Shown here: positions 1-12,496 of the stretch, piece by piece
How the letters are laid out: each line of letters opens with the position of its first letter
Position numbering within the stretch: position 1 is the stretch's first letter
Assembly (NCBI GenBank): GCA_021464415.1
Contig: CM038468.1
Coordinates: forward strand, 33,902,969 to 33,966,968
Length of the DNA stretch: 64,000 nt
Direction: 5' to 3'
Origin: Lonicera japonica
Taxonomy: Eukaryota; Streptophyta; Magnoliopsida; Dipsacales; Caprifoliaceae
The notes under the pieces: generated by a model
Told to the model about the DNA's origin: nothing
The model's database searches: none
Seen by the model: only the letters and a program-made list of their open reading frames with translations
Program-made: the position numbers and the translations under genes

Positions 1-406
1 CCACATCATAGAGTGTAATGAGGAGATCCTTGGCTTATATGTCGATTTTAAGGAACCCAAATTACAAATTGGGCTGGCCACTTTGGGGAGAAACCCGGGT
101 GGTTATAGAAAGTCATTGTAGTGTCAGATGAAATTACCAAAAATCTGGACATGCATCCTTATAACATAACAAAACAAGTAAACAACAGCTACATAATGAT
201 GAAATTTCCGATGTGGAACAAAAACTTGAATCCATAATAACATAAAAAATAATAAAAAAATATCTAAATATGGAAAACTCCAAAACTCCCCCGAAATTGA
301 AGGTGTTAAACCAATATCAATTATGTTGCGCATTTCATAAAATTGGTTCTTCCTTTAAGTATTCAAATAATGCCACAGAATGCATTGGTTTGACCGATGC
401 TAACGG

Positions 407-788
407 ATGTTCTCATGGGGATGGAATTTTCAATGGTTATGGGGTATTGGATTACGAAATGCATTTCTACTCCTCACTATTTCTATAGCTCTAAATAGTT
501 ATGTTCAAGGCTATTTGAACGGTGCCTGTGGATTGAGACAAGGTGACCCCATCTCTCCGTACTTGTTTATTCTGCTTATGGAGGCTTTTCTCATTTACTC
601 TTGGTCAATATACTCAGCAAACTGACTTTAACTTTCATCCCCAGTGTAGTGCTTGGCCTTTGAGGATATCCCACGTCATTTTTGCTGATGACCTCTCTAT
701 TATGACTGTTGCCAACATTAGCTCTTTTAGCTTGATTAAGAGATCAATCGATGCTAGAGTACCACTGGAATCTGATAAAATATGCTAA
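407..788 (+). pseudogene. LINE reverse transcriptase fragment
   Basis: Two overlapping reading frames together carry two reverse-transcriptase signatures of plant L1-type LINEs. The first frame has GLRQGDPISPYLF near 530-570. After a frameshift the second has the catalytic FADD box near 680. No endonuclease, RNase H or zinc-knuckle part is recognisable on either side, so this is a short decayed piece of one element. It lies on the plus strand, beyond the last visible exon of the minus-strand methyltransferase-like gene. What is seen: the two motifs and the frameshift. What is inferred: family L1, from motif spacing. Confidence 0.8.
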
Positions 789-790
789 TA

Positions 791-1672
791 ATTGATGATA
801 TAATGTTGATTTCACACAATTTTGATACTAGATTGCTGCCAAGAACTGATGAGAATTTTCAGTTTATCAGGGTGGTGATGAGTTGAAGGCAGAAGGTGAG
901 GTCTACATGGTTGGTGGAGGCTGATTGCAATATTGAAGTGTTTCATATCGTAGAATTACAGATGTAGGATCCTTTGCAGGTACAAAAGGAAATTGCTCAT
1001 TTTAAAAGACGCTATATGAGGACTGGTTGTGTGAGGCATTCATCAAGGGTCTAGAATTCCAGATTGAGTAGAACAGCCCTTGATTAGTAGATTCAAAGGG
1101 CTATGTATGGGCAGGCCACACGGTTATTCTAGAGCCTTTTTCCCAGGATAGCAAGGATAACCTAAGGAATGGCCTTTTAGGTTTTCGTTCAGAGTTCCGG
1201 GCTAATAGTGTGTTGTTCAAGAGCATATATTTTACTTATCTTACTGTTGTTCTGAAGATGGAATTTTTATTTAGGTGACGCATAATATAGGCCCCTTATT
1301 CAAGAGAATAGTGTTCATTGATTTTGGATCAAACGATTGCTTTGGCTCAGAGTGCTTTTGTTGGGGTCCCTGGATTCTGTATGCAGCCTCGTGACAAATG
1401 AAGTAGTGGAGGATGATAAAAAGATGAGGAATCAAAGCTTTACATTTAAAACTAGGCTCTAAGATTGAGACAACACAAAATAATATTTGCTCAATACTTC
1501 CCAGATTGACACAAAATCTAAATAACCCAACAGATTCTTCCTCGATAAGATTCTCTGTTCATAGAAAGAAAATTCTACTCATATATAATAACCATAAGGA
1601 AAACAAAAAATAAATATGCATGCACAGCAAGAAAATCCGAAGAGAAAGAACAGAGAAAGCTAAAGTCTTTAC
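791..1672. other. Unassigned stretch between LINE scrap and last visible exon
   Basis: I see no coding motif or clear repeat here. It may be the start of the next intron of the methyltransferase-like gene, whose remaining exons would lie beyond the left edge, or unrelated DNA joined by rearrangement. Confidence 0.4.
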
Positions 1673-4600
1673 CATTGGTTACAGACACAAGTGAATCGTT
1701 TCTTATTTGGTTTCCTTTCTTTTTAGAATATTTGGAGGGTGAGCGTGTTTTCTGCTCTTTCCCACTGGCAACATTCTGGCATCCTTCCCGTATGAGCAAA
1801 GCTTGAGATTGCACCAAACACTCGGATCGTTGGAATGTGAGGCGATGAAATACCAACTCTTTGGACAGAAATAGACTAACCAAATCGTCATCAACCTTTT
1901 CATATACCACATCATCAACTATAATTGGACCCGTCAAGGCAAATGAAACCTATAAAACATGCAAATGCAAGAAATCAGAGATAATGAAGTAATCATTTAC
2001 TGAAGAAAAATGCGCCTGGTACTTATCACAGAAAAATTTTAATCAAACATTCCATTGTTGTATCAAAGAGATCTATTTCATCTACGGCCACCCTAACTAA
2101 AAAGAAAGAGGAGATGATCTTTATGAGCTGAGAAAATTTCCTTTCACTAAATATTGGGGGCCAATCATAGCTGTGTAAGGCTCATGGGTGAACCTAGAGC
2201 AGACACCTCCCATGGGGCATTTTAAATCCCAACCTAAGAAAATCTAATTCGAGTGTTGATGCCAGTCTATTCTTCATCTATTGGACTTGATGACAATACT
2301 TGAGGTTCATTTACTAAAAAGTTGGAAAATGATTAAAGACACTACTAATTTTTATGAGAAAGTTAGGGAAAAAGATGTGTTATTTGGAGAGATGTTCTCC
2401 ATCTTATTGTTGTTTTCCATGGAGAATATTCTTACCCAAAACCCCAAGAATTTAATTCCATGTAAAACCAGAAAAAGTAATAGAAAATTTCACCAAATCA
2501 CTCATCTCTTTTTCCAGTTTCTCGTAAAAATTAGTATTGTTCACAATCATTTTCCAACTTTTTTATCAAATGGACCCCTCGTGAACCTTAAAAGCCAGAG
2601 ATTCCATCACTTAATAAGGATCGGGATTTAGATGTGGCCTGAAGGAAGGGGAATTACAAAAGTAGGAGCATTGCGCACTTGTTGTGAAGTCAAGTAGATG
2701 CAGTACCAAAATCGATATGCAACAAACATAGACATTCCTTAGACTTAATAAGCATCGCTGTTGAGAAACGCTAACAATAAACGATAAAGAATGTTATGAC
2801 AGTGGACTCCCCCTCCTCCCCCCTCCGCCTGTACTTCTTCTGTTATAATAAATAATATTCAGTTTCTTATCAAGGAAAAAAAATAAAGCATGTTAAGCCG
2901 TTAAATATGTAGTATTGCAATTAATAAAATAATAGATATCTTTCATTATCACCACACCAACCGAGCACACAAACTTGTACTATATTTTATGCAGTAAAGT
3001 TTATTGGATTAAAGATATAAATAAGCGATGGCATGTTTTCTAAAGTTGGATGTTGCCTTGTTTTCCCCCTCGTCAATAAACGATGAAATCAAAAAGAATA
3101 AGACATCCAGTCAGCATAAACTAAAACTGAAATGGCCTTGTAAGCAAATTTTGAACCTGGTGAACAACTTTCCGTTGCTTGATTCCATCACCTGCCACCA
3201 TAAACCTTCAGATAAACACGTCAACAAAAGCAAATGAGCGATGCAGTTTTGTGAGATAATTAGAGAATAACAGAATGTAAAGTGTAAGTATAAAAATGCC
3301 ATGGGAAAAGAAAAAACAAAGAAGAAAATTCATGCTGAATAGTTTTAGGTACTGGATAAACATATCTAATCAGCATTATTCAGAATCAATCGAATTCATA
3401 TGAGCTTAATAATTTCGGTTTGCACCAAGTCTGGTCTATAAACAAGTATAAAAGCATGCAAGGAGGTTAGGTCAAATCTTATCAGTGGACTGTCGCACAT
3501 GATGATAGAGAAAAATTCTTAAAACCCAAACTAACACGAACAAATTAGACATGAAAAAAGGCCTGATGTCCTCATGGAAAAGACAGAAAGTAGAAGTACA
3601 AATACTAGGTGAAACATACGGAATTTGAGCTCCACTTCCATTTTTCCCTGGTGCCAAATATTTAACTAGAGGGCACAGGTCCTTCTGATAGAGAACACAA
3701 GCAAAATATATCATTATGTTCATTATATCATATTACTGTGATAAATCTATATCACTATATGTACAGAAAGAGGAAAATATTACCTGTATATCATCCATGC
3801 TGGCATTACCGTGGCTTGTGTCCAGTAAAACCTTATTTCGACCCACAAAACAAAACAAAGAAATACATATATAAGAGATGTTATGGAAGAAAAATTACAA
3901 ACAACAGAGTTGATTGTAGCTGCAGAATATATACCATTATCAGACAAGCCGCCTTTGAGCTTTCAACGACTGTCCATTGGCCTTCTTCAGAAGAGAAGAG
4001 CCACTCATGAGCCCGAGTCTGAAATCTTATGTTCAGTTATACTTTTTTCAATTGAAAACTACAATACTCAATGTAATCTTTTTGACTAAAACTACAAACA
4101 CAACAGTAGATATACATCACTCGTCAACTAATAATTAGAACTTTCAAATTCCAGTTTCCACGGCTGAATAATTCAAATTACTTTACAAAACATGAATTTG
4201 CTGGGAGTAGGAGACGAGGAAGAGTAAATGACTTGATAGTTAATAGATATGTGGCATATACACATTATAGGAATCATGCATATTAGTAGTGGATCAGAGC
4301 TTTCAGTGGATTCTGTCACCGATCAATATAAATCACTATATGCATAATATATGTCATGTTACATAAAAGCTCTTAAAATGTCTTCCTGTCTTGGACATAA
4401 ACCATGTTGGATGGTTTAGACGTTCCTATTCACGTTCAATTACAAGATCAAATCATTTTTACAATTACCTATCAGTATATGTTGGAGTTAAGGTTCGTGT
4501 AAAATTCAAAAAAAAATAAACTCATTTTTAAACATACAAAGTTACATATCGGCTTGTCACAAACTTAATTTTTTAGCATGAATGATCCAGAGTTCAGAAC

Positions 4601-5867
4601 TTCCAAATGAGACCAATGCTCAAATTTTAAAAAATAACAATAGAAATAAGTATATACCAGGTCATAACCTATGCGAAGGCACTATCACCTTTGAAAAAGC
4701 AACATGCGATCTCAACCACACAATCTTTTATCACTTATACATTTTTTGGATTAAAAAACCACTTATTACTTAGATGTTGAAATCATATGTACATGTATAA
4801 ATAGTGTCAAAGACACATTTATACCATAAACATGACAGGGACAGGTGTCCCGGTTATCGCTTGGTTGTGTGTGTATATATAATCATATGTAAATCCATAT
4901 ATACAGCCAGAAAGATCACAACCAAGCACTAATTATGCAGATGCCCAGTATACTTCCATGGGATTTTTAAAACTTAAAGCCACTCAACTGGCTAACTGGT
5001 GATTCAATCTTTCCATGATTTTTTTGAATAAAGTTGGCACGAAGCCTATTATTAAAGAAAAGAAAGAATAACAAGCGAAGGAAAACAAAACAACATCATC
5101 TTCCCATGGTTATAAATGGTGAAAGAGTAATTGTTAGAGGAATTTGCTGGAGTCTATAAGAAGAATAAACAGAGGATAAATTATTGAATAGAACTTGTAC
5201 CACCATCAAACAAATGAAATCAAGGGACTGGTTCAAAGTTATGAACCAGGGATTTATAAGCAATTTATGAAGCATTAGTCAATCCTTAATTTGATGACAA
5301 TTATATGCTGAGCCAAACAAAAATCAGATGCTAGAGGTATAATTAAGTGTAAAATCAAAAAATGTACACTGAACATGCATATTTTACTTTGAATCTTTAG
5401 TATGAGTATTTTCTATTTAATGTTTGACCATTGGGATAGTTGAACAGGACATGCTCGAGTTTCGATTTGCCAAAGATAAAAATTAAAAATTAAAAAACCA
5501 ACAAGGTAAACTAGATATGCTCAAATTGAAACTAACCTTGGGAACAAGAAAAACCCCACAAGAATACAAGAATGAGCTAGACTGTTGAAAAGCATCAAGA
5601 AGCACGGCTTTATAGAAGAACCGAGAGGACCTGGGTTCACCCAGTGTAAGCAGGAGCCTGCGGCCTGGGCTAAGCTCGGTCAGATCCCCTCCAGCCCAAT
5701 CTTCAAGTGAGTACACTAGATCAGAACCACTGGCGTGTTCTGTGCGGATTCTATTCTCAATATCAAGTGCCTCAAAGAGTCCACGGGCCTAAAAATATAA
5801 ATATATGGCAGCTTCTATCAAGCTTCCAAGAAATCATATTCACATGCACTCATTAAGGGTGTGTTTG

Positions 5868-6264
5868 TTTGGCAAAGTTTTCCGTGGAAATCTTGGAATA
5901 TATGTGCTTTTCCATCTTTTGGCAGTGTTCCGCACAATTTTCTAGGCAATTCTAATTCCATCTAATCCTGTGGTACAAGTAAATGATGCATTATACTAGG
6001 AACATGAATTCTGACCCTCCTCCAAGGAAAATGAATTCTAGACTTCTAGGTAAGGTGGAAACGAGCTCAATGGCAAAAAATTCCAATTCTAGGTAAAAAG
6101 TGGCAATCAAACACAAAAAGTTGGATGTCATTATTGCAGGGGAAAGGTACATATTTTCACCTAAAAAATATAATCAAACACCTTTAAATGCTTTCCATGG
6201 AATTCAATTACCTAGAATTTAAACTTTTGTACCCTAATTTCATTCTTACTATCAAACACACCCT
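5868..6264. mobile_element. MITE in intron 4 of METTL13 copy A
   Basis: The left end GGGTGTGTTTG (5868) is mirrored by CAAACACACCC at the right end (6264), giving an insertion of about 397 bp between exons 4 and 5. The interior is non-coding and rich in ATGGAATT/AATTCCAT-like words. Flanks (TAA left, TGA right) would fit a degenerate 3-bp duplication of a PIF/Harbinger-type MITE, but that is weak. It does not touch either splice site. Confidence 0.55.
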
Positions 6265-7799
6265 GACATCAAAGACTTCCACACAGTTTCATCAAGTAAA
6301 AATAGTAACCAAGCCTTGTGAACATGTGCGTTCCTCAAATTTGGTGTGTGGGACCTTTTGGCAATGTGTCGAAACAACTGCAAAAGTTTAACAGAAAAGA
6401 AAAAGGGGAAAAAAAAAATTGGAGAACCAACATCTCTACCTGATCACCAGAACAACCAATAGTAGAACGAGTGAACGAAGATGATACTTGATGCATCACG
6501 ATCGAACTGTCTTTCTTAGCAACCACCATGAAGGTTTGTAGGCTAGGCTTTTTTGATGGCTTTTGGGGTATAGCGTGAAGACTCACAATCCACCCATAAC
6601 GGAACTTGGGAAAAAGCAAACCTAAGAGGAGACAATTTAAGCAATAGTGCTCCTTTCTTCAGCAAAAAAAAAACAATAGGAATATGGAAACACATACATC
6701 GTAAAACCAAAACAATAAGAAACCACTAATTTATCCCACAAGAAGTAAGAATGTAAGATACTTTCTTTTTCTCCTTCTCTTAGTCTCTCTTTGCATTGGA
6801 AAAATCAGAAAAGCTACGCGATAGCATGCAGAACTAAATTTTCACGTCAGTTAAACAAAAGTGCGATAAAAAATACCCAAAACATGAGCTTCTGCCAAGG
6901 TGAGACAAATAAACTTCCCTCCAGATTTTAGAACTCTCTTTGCCTGATAATACACAACACAAAAGTTGAATCCAGCTTCACTTTTCAACACTTTATAGCT
7001 CAGTGAAGTCAATTTTTTTAGCACACACAAACTGGATACAATTTGAAAATTTTACTCAAACTTTAGTCCATGATACCTCAGATAAATATTGACTCCCTGG
7101 CTTTGGACCGAGTTCTGGCTCCATCAATGCATCTAATCCTCCTTTGTCAACAACGGCATCAAACGTGCCATCTACAAACTGAAAAGACAAAAAAATAAAA
7201 ATAAAAAAAATAAAATAAAAAATGAGAGAGAATGGGAATAAGGGGGAAATGGGGAGAACTTCAAAAGTTGAAATACTGGACTTTGGAAGCCTAAAATGAA
7301 TACTGTGGGCCTACAACAATGAAGGCCATCATTTTTAGTCCCAGGAGATGTTTAATTCATAGTATATAACATCTTTGTAATTTTGGTATTAAGTTTGGGG
7401 ATCTTCCTTTTGCGCTTATCTATCGGGTTTGACTTGGTGGGTTTAATGGGCCCATATATTCCAAACTTTTACATAAAAAACTGGACTTCTAAGATTCATT
7501 ACCGAGTTTTCGTTACCCCAAGTATTACTCCCAGAAGATATAGTAATGTATTATCTTTATTTTTTGGTATGGAACAAAGAAAGCTCTCAACATCAATTTC
7601 TTGAAACTTGTTACGCCTAAAAACCTAGGTTTTGATGTACTATTCCCACTAAGATCAGTATGTCATCCTACTCAAAATCCATATTTCGCTCTCAGAATTT
7701 CAATATATGCCCTTGTTGGTATTACCTTCAACCTAAACCATGACATCCCTTCTCGGTAATGTGATCACTCCTCTAAGAAATCATTTCATTACATTGTTT

Positions 7800-8285
7800 G
7801 TCAGTGCATTTGTTTTGTTGTCAAAATCGAAACACTTAATCTGAAGTCTAAAGACTGAGCCTCCAAAAAAAATAAAAAATGTTTCTTGTCCAAATGTAAT
7901 ACCTGAATAGAGGTTAAACATATTGCTTTGAACATTTTTCCCTCTTTTTATCTTTAAAAGGTTAGTTGACGATAAAATGGGTAGTAAAGTATACAACAAT
8001 TCAGACTTCAGTAATGACATTAAGATGTAAGAGATCCTCTTTAAGGATTCAGAGGCATATTAAGAGGTTGCATCTGAATTTTCAACACCTCAACTCACCT
8101 CTGAAGTCTGAATTTTGGGCTTATAAACTTAAGAGGTGCAAAACAAACATATCCTTAATGAATTGAAGAATATTGGTACTGTTTATTCAGTCTACAATAA
8201 CTATATATATTATATATATATATATTATTGCCTTTACAAGTCTGCAATTTCCAGATTTAAGTGGCTCAAACAAACACCACCTCAG
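7800..8285. repeat. Possible MITE remnant(s) in intron 1 of METTL13 copy A
   Basis: Both ends carry related words in opposite orientation. On the left are GTGCATTTGTTTTG and CACTTAATCTGAAGTC. On the right, reverse-complemented, are GGTGTTTGTTTGAGCCACTT and an inner copy ending near 8150. This suggests one or two old terminal-inverted-repeat elements. A (TA)n run sits at about 8205-8226. No target duplication could be fixed. Confidence 0.35.
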
Positions 8286-8710
8286 TTTGTTTATGCAAAC
8301 CTGCATACTAGTCATGTCCATTACTCGCCACCTCATACCAGGCCGCAACCGCACATTTCGCCTCAACATTTCCGAGATTACAACTTTGGAGAAATCAATA
8401 TTGGTTATATCGCGAAACCCGCGTCGTACAGGTGTTCAGAGAGCCGAGAATTGCCGCAACCGGGAACCAGGATCTGCGCCGAAGAAGAAGCTTCCGCTTC
8501 TCTGGCTGCGGCGGAGGAGGAGGAATCCGGTGGTTCATCGGTGGAGAGGTGGGAGAGAAGGGGGTGGTGGAGTTGAGGCCAATCGGCGTACCACTCGAAG
8601 GAGTCGTCGGTACGTCGGATGCTGAAGAATTAGTCCCAGTTGTCTCTGCCTGTGAAGTCTCCTAGGGTTTTTAGCAGCTCTTCTTGTTGCTATTAGTCCT
8701 TCTTCCCCAT

Positions 8711-9310
8711 TTTCTTCTTCTTTTCTCACTTCCTGTATTTCTCTTTTTGTTCTTGTGGGGTTTTGTTTTACTTTTACAAGGATTTTTACTTTGGAAGGGT
8801 TTACCTCGGGAGAGAAGTGATTGTATGACGTGGCTTTTATTAAAAAAAATGAAATATGAAAATTAAAATTTAAAAATAAAAAATAAAAAACTATTTATTT
8901 AGTTTTAAAAATTATATTTAAAAAATTATTATTTATTTAAATATAATACATGTAAAAATTATAAAAAAAATGTAGTATAACATTTTTACCGCTTTTTTAG
9001 ATGCTGTAACTATGACAGCTTATGAATTTCCGGATGAAAATAACCAACCACAACGAGCTCTTATATGCAGTAAGATTGTTGGTCTCGAAGGATCAATGTG
9101 AGGGTAGATTTGTCTATGGTGACGGGAGCCAAAGTCCTTAAAAAAAGATGCCAAAAGATATGAAAAAGAGAACAACATTACAAGTAATAGATGGTGATAA
9201 TTCCAAGAATCATATCCAACCACCCCCTAAAACACTACCCTCTTTGGTCACCACCATCGGCAACCTTCATTCCCTCACTACCACCATTACCTTCGTCTCC
9301 CCCCCCCCCC
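8711..9310 (-). repeat. Duplicated 5' flank of METTL13 copy A
   Basis: Sequence upstream of the exon 1 start matches 62802-63270 plus 63917-64000 in the same orientation, including the CTTTGGAAGGGTTTACCTCG block, the AT-rich run and AAGATTGTTGGTCTCG. The duplicated unit therefore includes promoter and exon 1. It contains no gene of its own. Confidence 0.8.
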
Positions 9311-9338
9311 TTACCACCATCATCACTTCCCTTCTCTC

Positions 9339-9450
9339 TCTACAGCACACATACTCATATACATACATATATATATATAGTACCATACAAGATATACATA
9401 CATATAGTTCCATACAAGATATATATATACATATATATATTCACCCCAAT
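9339..9450. repeat. TA/CATA microsatellite with a short tandem repeat
   Basis: Runs of ATACATATAT and two copies of CCATACAAGATATA make a simple-sequence tract. Short ORFs across it are compositional artefacts. Confidence 0.7.
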
Positions 9451-9541
9451 GCAACCTCATTACACTGTCCCTCCACTATAATTAGGGACTTAGAATTATA
9501 ATTAAACAAATAAGATGGTGAAAAAAGAGTTTATGTCATAA

Positions 9542-9760
9542 ATGGTAGTCCCGAAACTGAAGTTCCACTTTAAAGGGGTGGATTTGGAATTACCGTCGAA
9601 GAATTATATGGTAGTAGATCCGGGCGGTGTGTGCTTGGCAATGACAGCCTCTGGTTCAATGTCGATTTTCGGGAATGTTCAACAACAAAATCTTCTGATT
9701 ATACATGATCTTAAGAATGGGAGTTTATCTTTTTTGCCTACTCAATGTGATCAGCCGTAA
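9542..9760 (+). pseudogene. Nepenthesin-type aspartic protease, C-terminal fragment
   Basis: A 72-codon frame ending in TAA matches the C-terminal end of plant pepsin-like (A1B, nepenthesin-1-like) proteases. It begins PKLKFHFKGVDLELP, continues ENYM-like KNYMVVD and CLAMTASGSMSIFGNVQQQN, and ends LSFLPTQCD, the usual last segment with the final cysteine. The catalytic Asp motifs (DTGS, D-S/T-G) and the signal peptide that belong about 250-350 residues upstream are absent, and upstream sequence is simple repeat. The ATG sits directly at the truncation point and is probably fortuitous. This is an orphan fragment of a secreted or vacuolar protease gene, presumably captured or left behind by transposition. 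Confidence 0.75.
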
Positions 9761-10340
9761 TTGAGTTGTTTTGGAGGTTTGAATTATGAATGAAAATAAA
9801 GATTTTTGTTGGTGTTTTGGTTATATACAATACAAAACTTAATTGGTGGGTTTTCAATTACATATAAACCCATCAAAAGAAAATTTGATTTTCCAATTCA
9901 ATTTGAACCCACCACGATTTGATTTGATCTCAATTAAAATTGAAATTTGAGTTTGATTTGTGCTCGATTTTGTATATATATATGCGTATGTAGGGAGAGA
10001 GAAACGCAATTATATATACACACACACATATATATATATGTAGAGAGAGAGAGAGAGAAAGACACATTGCTAAACACTTCATCCTCTCACTCTGGCATCT
10101 CCGATGCTGGCGAAGCCTTGAAATGGGTTTGTAACCGAAATGGGTTACAATCCAAATGGGTTGTAATCGAAATAAATATACAATCAATTACCCTCTATAT
10201 TTAGTTGCCAGCTAATTTCTCCATTTTCCAGCTCCTCGAGAAACTGTTAATCTTCGATGCAAACCTCACCAGACAGTCCCCGCTGACATCGGCTCGTGTA
10301 CATCACACTCCGTCATCAAGAAGCTGGTAATGAATCTTAA
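9761..10340. other. Gene-free stretch with simple repeats
   Basis: It holds GA and TA/CA microsatellites (about 9974-10065) and otherwise nothing I can identify. Confidence 0.5.
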
Positions 10341-10575
10341 AAAAAAAATGGAGTTAAAAGTTAAAAAAATATAAATTAAGGGGGTTTAGTGTCGCTTTTA
10401 AAGTTTTAAGGGGTTAAGTGTAAATTATTTGGACAGAATTGTTAACGGAATTAGGACGAGAGTCTCAATTGAACTATTGTAGCAACTTTAAGGAAGACAA
10501 TGCATTTTTTGAAATATCAGGAGAGAAATTGAATTTATACCAAAACTTTAGGGTTTAATTTTTCTTTTTCCCTAA
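10341..10575 (+). repeat. Interspersed repeat, copy 1 (inverted relative to 63545-63785)
   Basis: Blocks such as AAGGGGGTTTAGTG, AAGGGGTTAAGTGTAAATTA, TTGAACTATTGTAG and ACTTTAGGGTTTAATT reappear in reverse complement near the right edge of the window. It is non-coding, with mobile-element family unknown. Confidence 0.65.
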
Positions 10576-10635
10576 ATTAGTTGTGTAAATTAAGGACATT
10601 GTATAAAAAAGACACTTATATCCTTTCCTTATAAC

Positions 10636-11295
10636 ATCCTACGCCTCATCACAATTGGTGCTAAATCTGTTTAGCACCAATATATTTTAGCACTAATAGT
10701 GCTAAATATGTTTAGCACCAATCTGTTTTACCACCAATGGTGCTAAATCTGTTTTAGCACCAATGATGCTAAATATGTTTAGCACTAATCTGTTTTTAGT
10801 ACAAATGGTGCTAAATTTGTTTAGCACCAATCTGTTTTACCACCAATGGTGTTAAATCTGTTTTAGCAACAATGGTGTTAAATATGTGCTATGTTTTAAC
10901 ACCAATTGTGCTAAATCTGTTTAGTACCAATGGTCAACACACTAACAAGCAATATGATAGTTCTAAAAGCAATTTAGCACCATTTTTTGCAAATGTAAAA
11001 TAGATTTGACGTTGCTAAAAGCCATTTAGTACCACCTTTTAAACAAGAAGTAACAAGTAATCTAAAGGTACTAAATGCGTTTAACACCACCTGTCAATAC
11101 AGATGATAACAACTAGAAGGTACTAAATGCATTTAGCACCACATGTCAACACACATGACAACAATCAGAAGGTGTGAAATGCATTTAGCACCACATGTCA
11201 ACACACATGACAACAACCAGAAGGTGCTAAATGCATTTAGTACCACATGTCAACACACATGACTATAACCAGAAGGTACTAAAATGATGTTAGCA
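10636..11295. repeat. Array of GGTGCTAAA/TTTAGCACC palindromes
   Basis: About 660 bp are dominated by 9-bp words GGTGCTAAA and TTTAGCACC facing each other (e.g. GGTGCTAAATCTGTTTAGCA), each pair forming a potential hairpin. From about 11085 the pattern becomes a cleaner tandem repeat of roughly 52 bp with ACATGTCAACACACATGAC between hairpins. Clusters of short motifs in both orientations are typical of subterminal regions of CACTA transposons, but I found neither a CACTA terminus nor a transposase, so that assignment is inference. Confidence 0.7.
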
Positions 11296-11554
11296 CCATT
11301 ACAAAACATAGAATAACAAAATTGATGAGATCAACATCCACTCAATTTATATATATGTATATATATATGGATCAACGTAGGGTTCCTAAAAAAAAGAGTG
11401 AGTAAATACTATCTGTAGACACCCCGATCCGTGACCCTCGCAAGAACCCTAACGACCTTCGAGAACTACTATTTTTGGAGTACGGGACCCACCCGAGCAC
11501 CCGAAATTACCCTAAAAGGGTTTGTTGGCCAACAAACCTATTTTTAAGTGGGAT

Positions 11555-11785
11555 TGTCGCACGACATATCAGTATGTCGCGCGACAATCACTGATATGTC
11601 GCGCAACAATCACTCCTATGTCGCACGACAAACCCCTCTGACCCCGACCATCCACTCTCTGACAAATCAGTCTGTCAGAGACATCACTTCAGCCGTTTGT
11701 CGTGCGACATTGATCACATTGTCGCGCAACACTTGCCCCTTCTGGGGAAATGCCGCGCGACATTCTTTCCCGAGCACTATAAATA
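11555..11785 (+). promoter_or_regulatory. LTR promoter: seven TGTCGCGCGACA-type palindromes plus TATA box
   Basis: Twelve-bp palindromes or close variants start at 11555, 11575, 11597, 11619, 11698, 11720 and 11751. The last ends 15 bp before the TATA box at 11778. The 3' LTR repeats the layout. The same palindrome precedes both antisense coding units of this element. Position just upstream of a TATA box suggests binding sites for a dimeric factor, but no factor is assigned. Confidence 0.7.
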
Positions 11786-12496
11786 GGCCAACACCCCCCC
11801 AAGGGTTCAGGACAACAACTGGGGATTGAAGAATTATTGGTTTATATCTTATTTTCTAGTCTTTCGTCAAGTATTCTCGATTATCGTCTTATTTCTGAAG
11901 AATTATCGAATCTATTCTCGACACTCGACGTATCCTGTCTCTGGAATCGAATTCTCGAAAATATCTGGAGAAGAAAAAGATCATCATCGCCGGAGATCTC
12001 TCTGTCGTATTATATTTTCTTTCTTATTATTATTATTCTCGTCGGGAAGGTAAAGAAAGTCTCTTCTAGTATTTAACATTAAATATCTGTGTACTTATTT
12101 TATTTCTGTTGTTTTGTCCACGTTTTATTTGAATAAACTTGTTGCCAAGTTACAAATAGTCTACCGTTTTCAAAACAAAAGACCCTGATAAAATTATTTG
12201 CAAAACCAGAAGAGTAAGTACATTATCATCTGGATAAAATCCTGTTTTCAAAACCCGGATCGGTAAAACTTACTTAGGAATTAAAAACCCGGTATATCCT
12301 ATCTCTTTCATAGATTGTGATATGTCTAGTAAAAACTCCTCTCGAGAGTTCTAATCCCACATTAAATTAGTCCCGATATAAAGATCCGAAAATTTTCTAA
12401 AATAAGTCAAAACCCGAGAAAAGTCGTCGTTATCTGAGAAATAACACGGTAAAACTCCCTCTAAAGTAAAGAACAACTCCTGACACTTGTATTTTC

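Larger units (their letters stand above)
1673..8710 (-). pseudogene. METTL13-like methyltransferase gene, copy A: exon 1 disabled, exons 2-10 conserved
   Basis: Minus-strand gene resembling plant METTL13-type (eEF1A lysine/N-terminal) SAM-dependent methyltransferases. I place exons at 8710-8301, 7178-7077, 6943-6877, 6621-6440, 5788-5537, 4018-3935, 3831-3784, 3684-3620, 3205-3157 and 1949-1673, all with GT/AG borders and joining in frame. Recognisable blocks: SAM motif LVPGCGNSRLSEHLYDAGF (exon 1), DKGGLDALMEPELG (exon 2), RVLKSGGKFICLTLAE (exon 3), SLQTFMVVAKK (exon 4), TRAHEWLFSSEEGQW (exon 6), LTGPIIVDDVVYEKV (exon 10). The second methyltransferase half expected downstream is not seen and may lie left of the window. 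Odd: exon 1 has TAA-TAG at codons 6-7, TAA at codon 27, and a 1-nt deletion near 8420 relative to copy B at 62.5-62.8 kb. The normal start therefore cannot give full-length protein. Exons 2-10 look maintained, so decay is recent or another first exon is used. Confidence 0.85.

Noticed and set aside
2281..2631. 116-codon plus-strand frame
   Set aside because: It lies in an intron of the METTL13-like gene, has AT-rich codon use and shows no motif.
8136..8625. Plus-strand frames of about 150 codons across METTL13 exon 1
   Set aside because: They are antisense shadows of a GC-richer exon; the minus strand carries the recognisable methyltransferase motifs.
9930..10204. Overlapping 85-codon frames on both strands
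   Set aside because: They read through GA and TA/CA microsatellites; composition only.
10636..11295. CRISPR-like array of regular repeats
   Set aside because: Repeats are palindromic words with variable spacing and similar, not unique, spacers; plant nuclear context with no cas genes.
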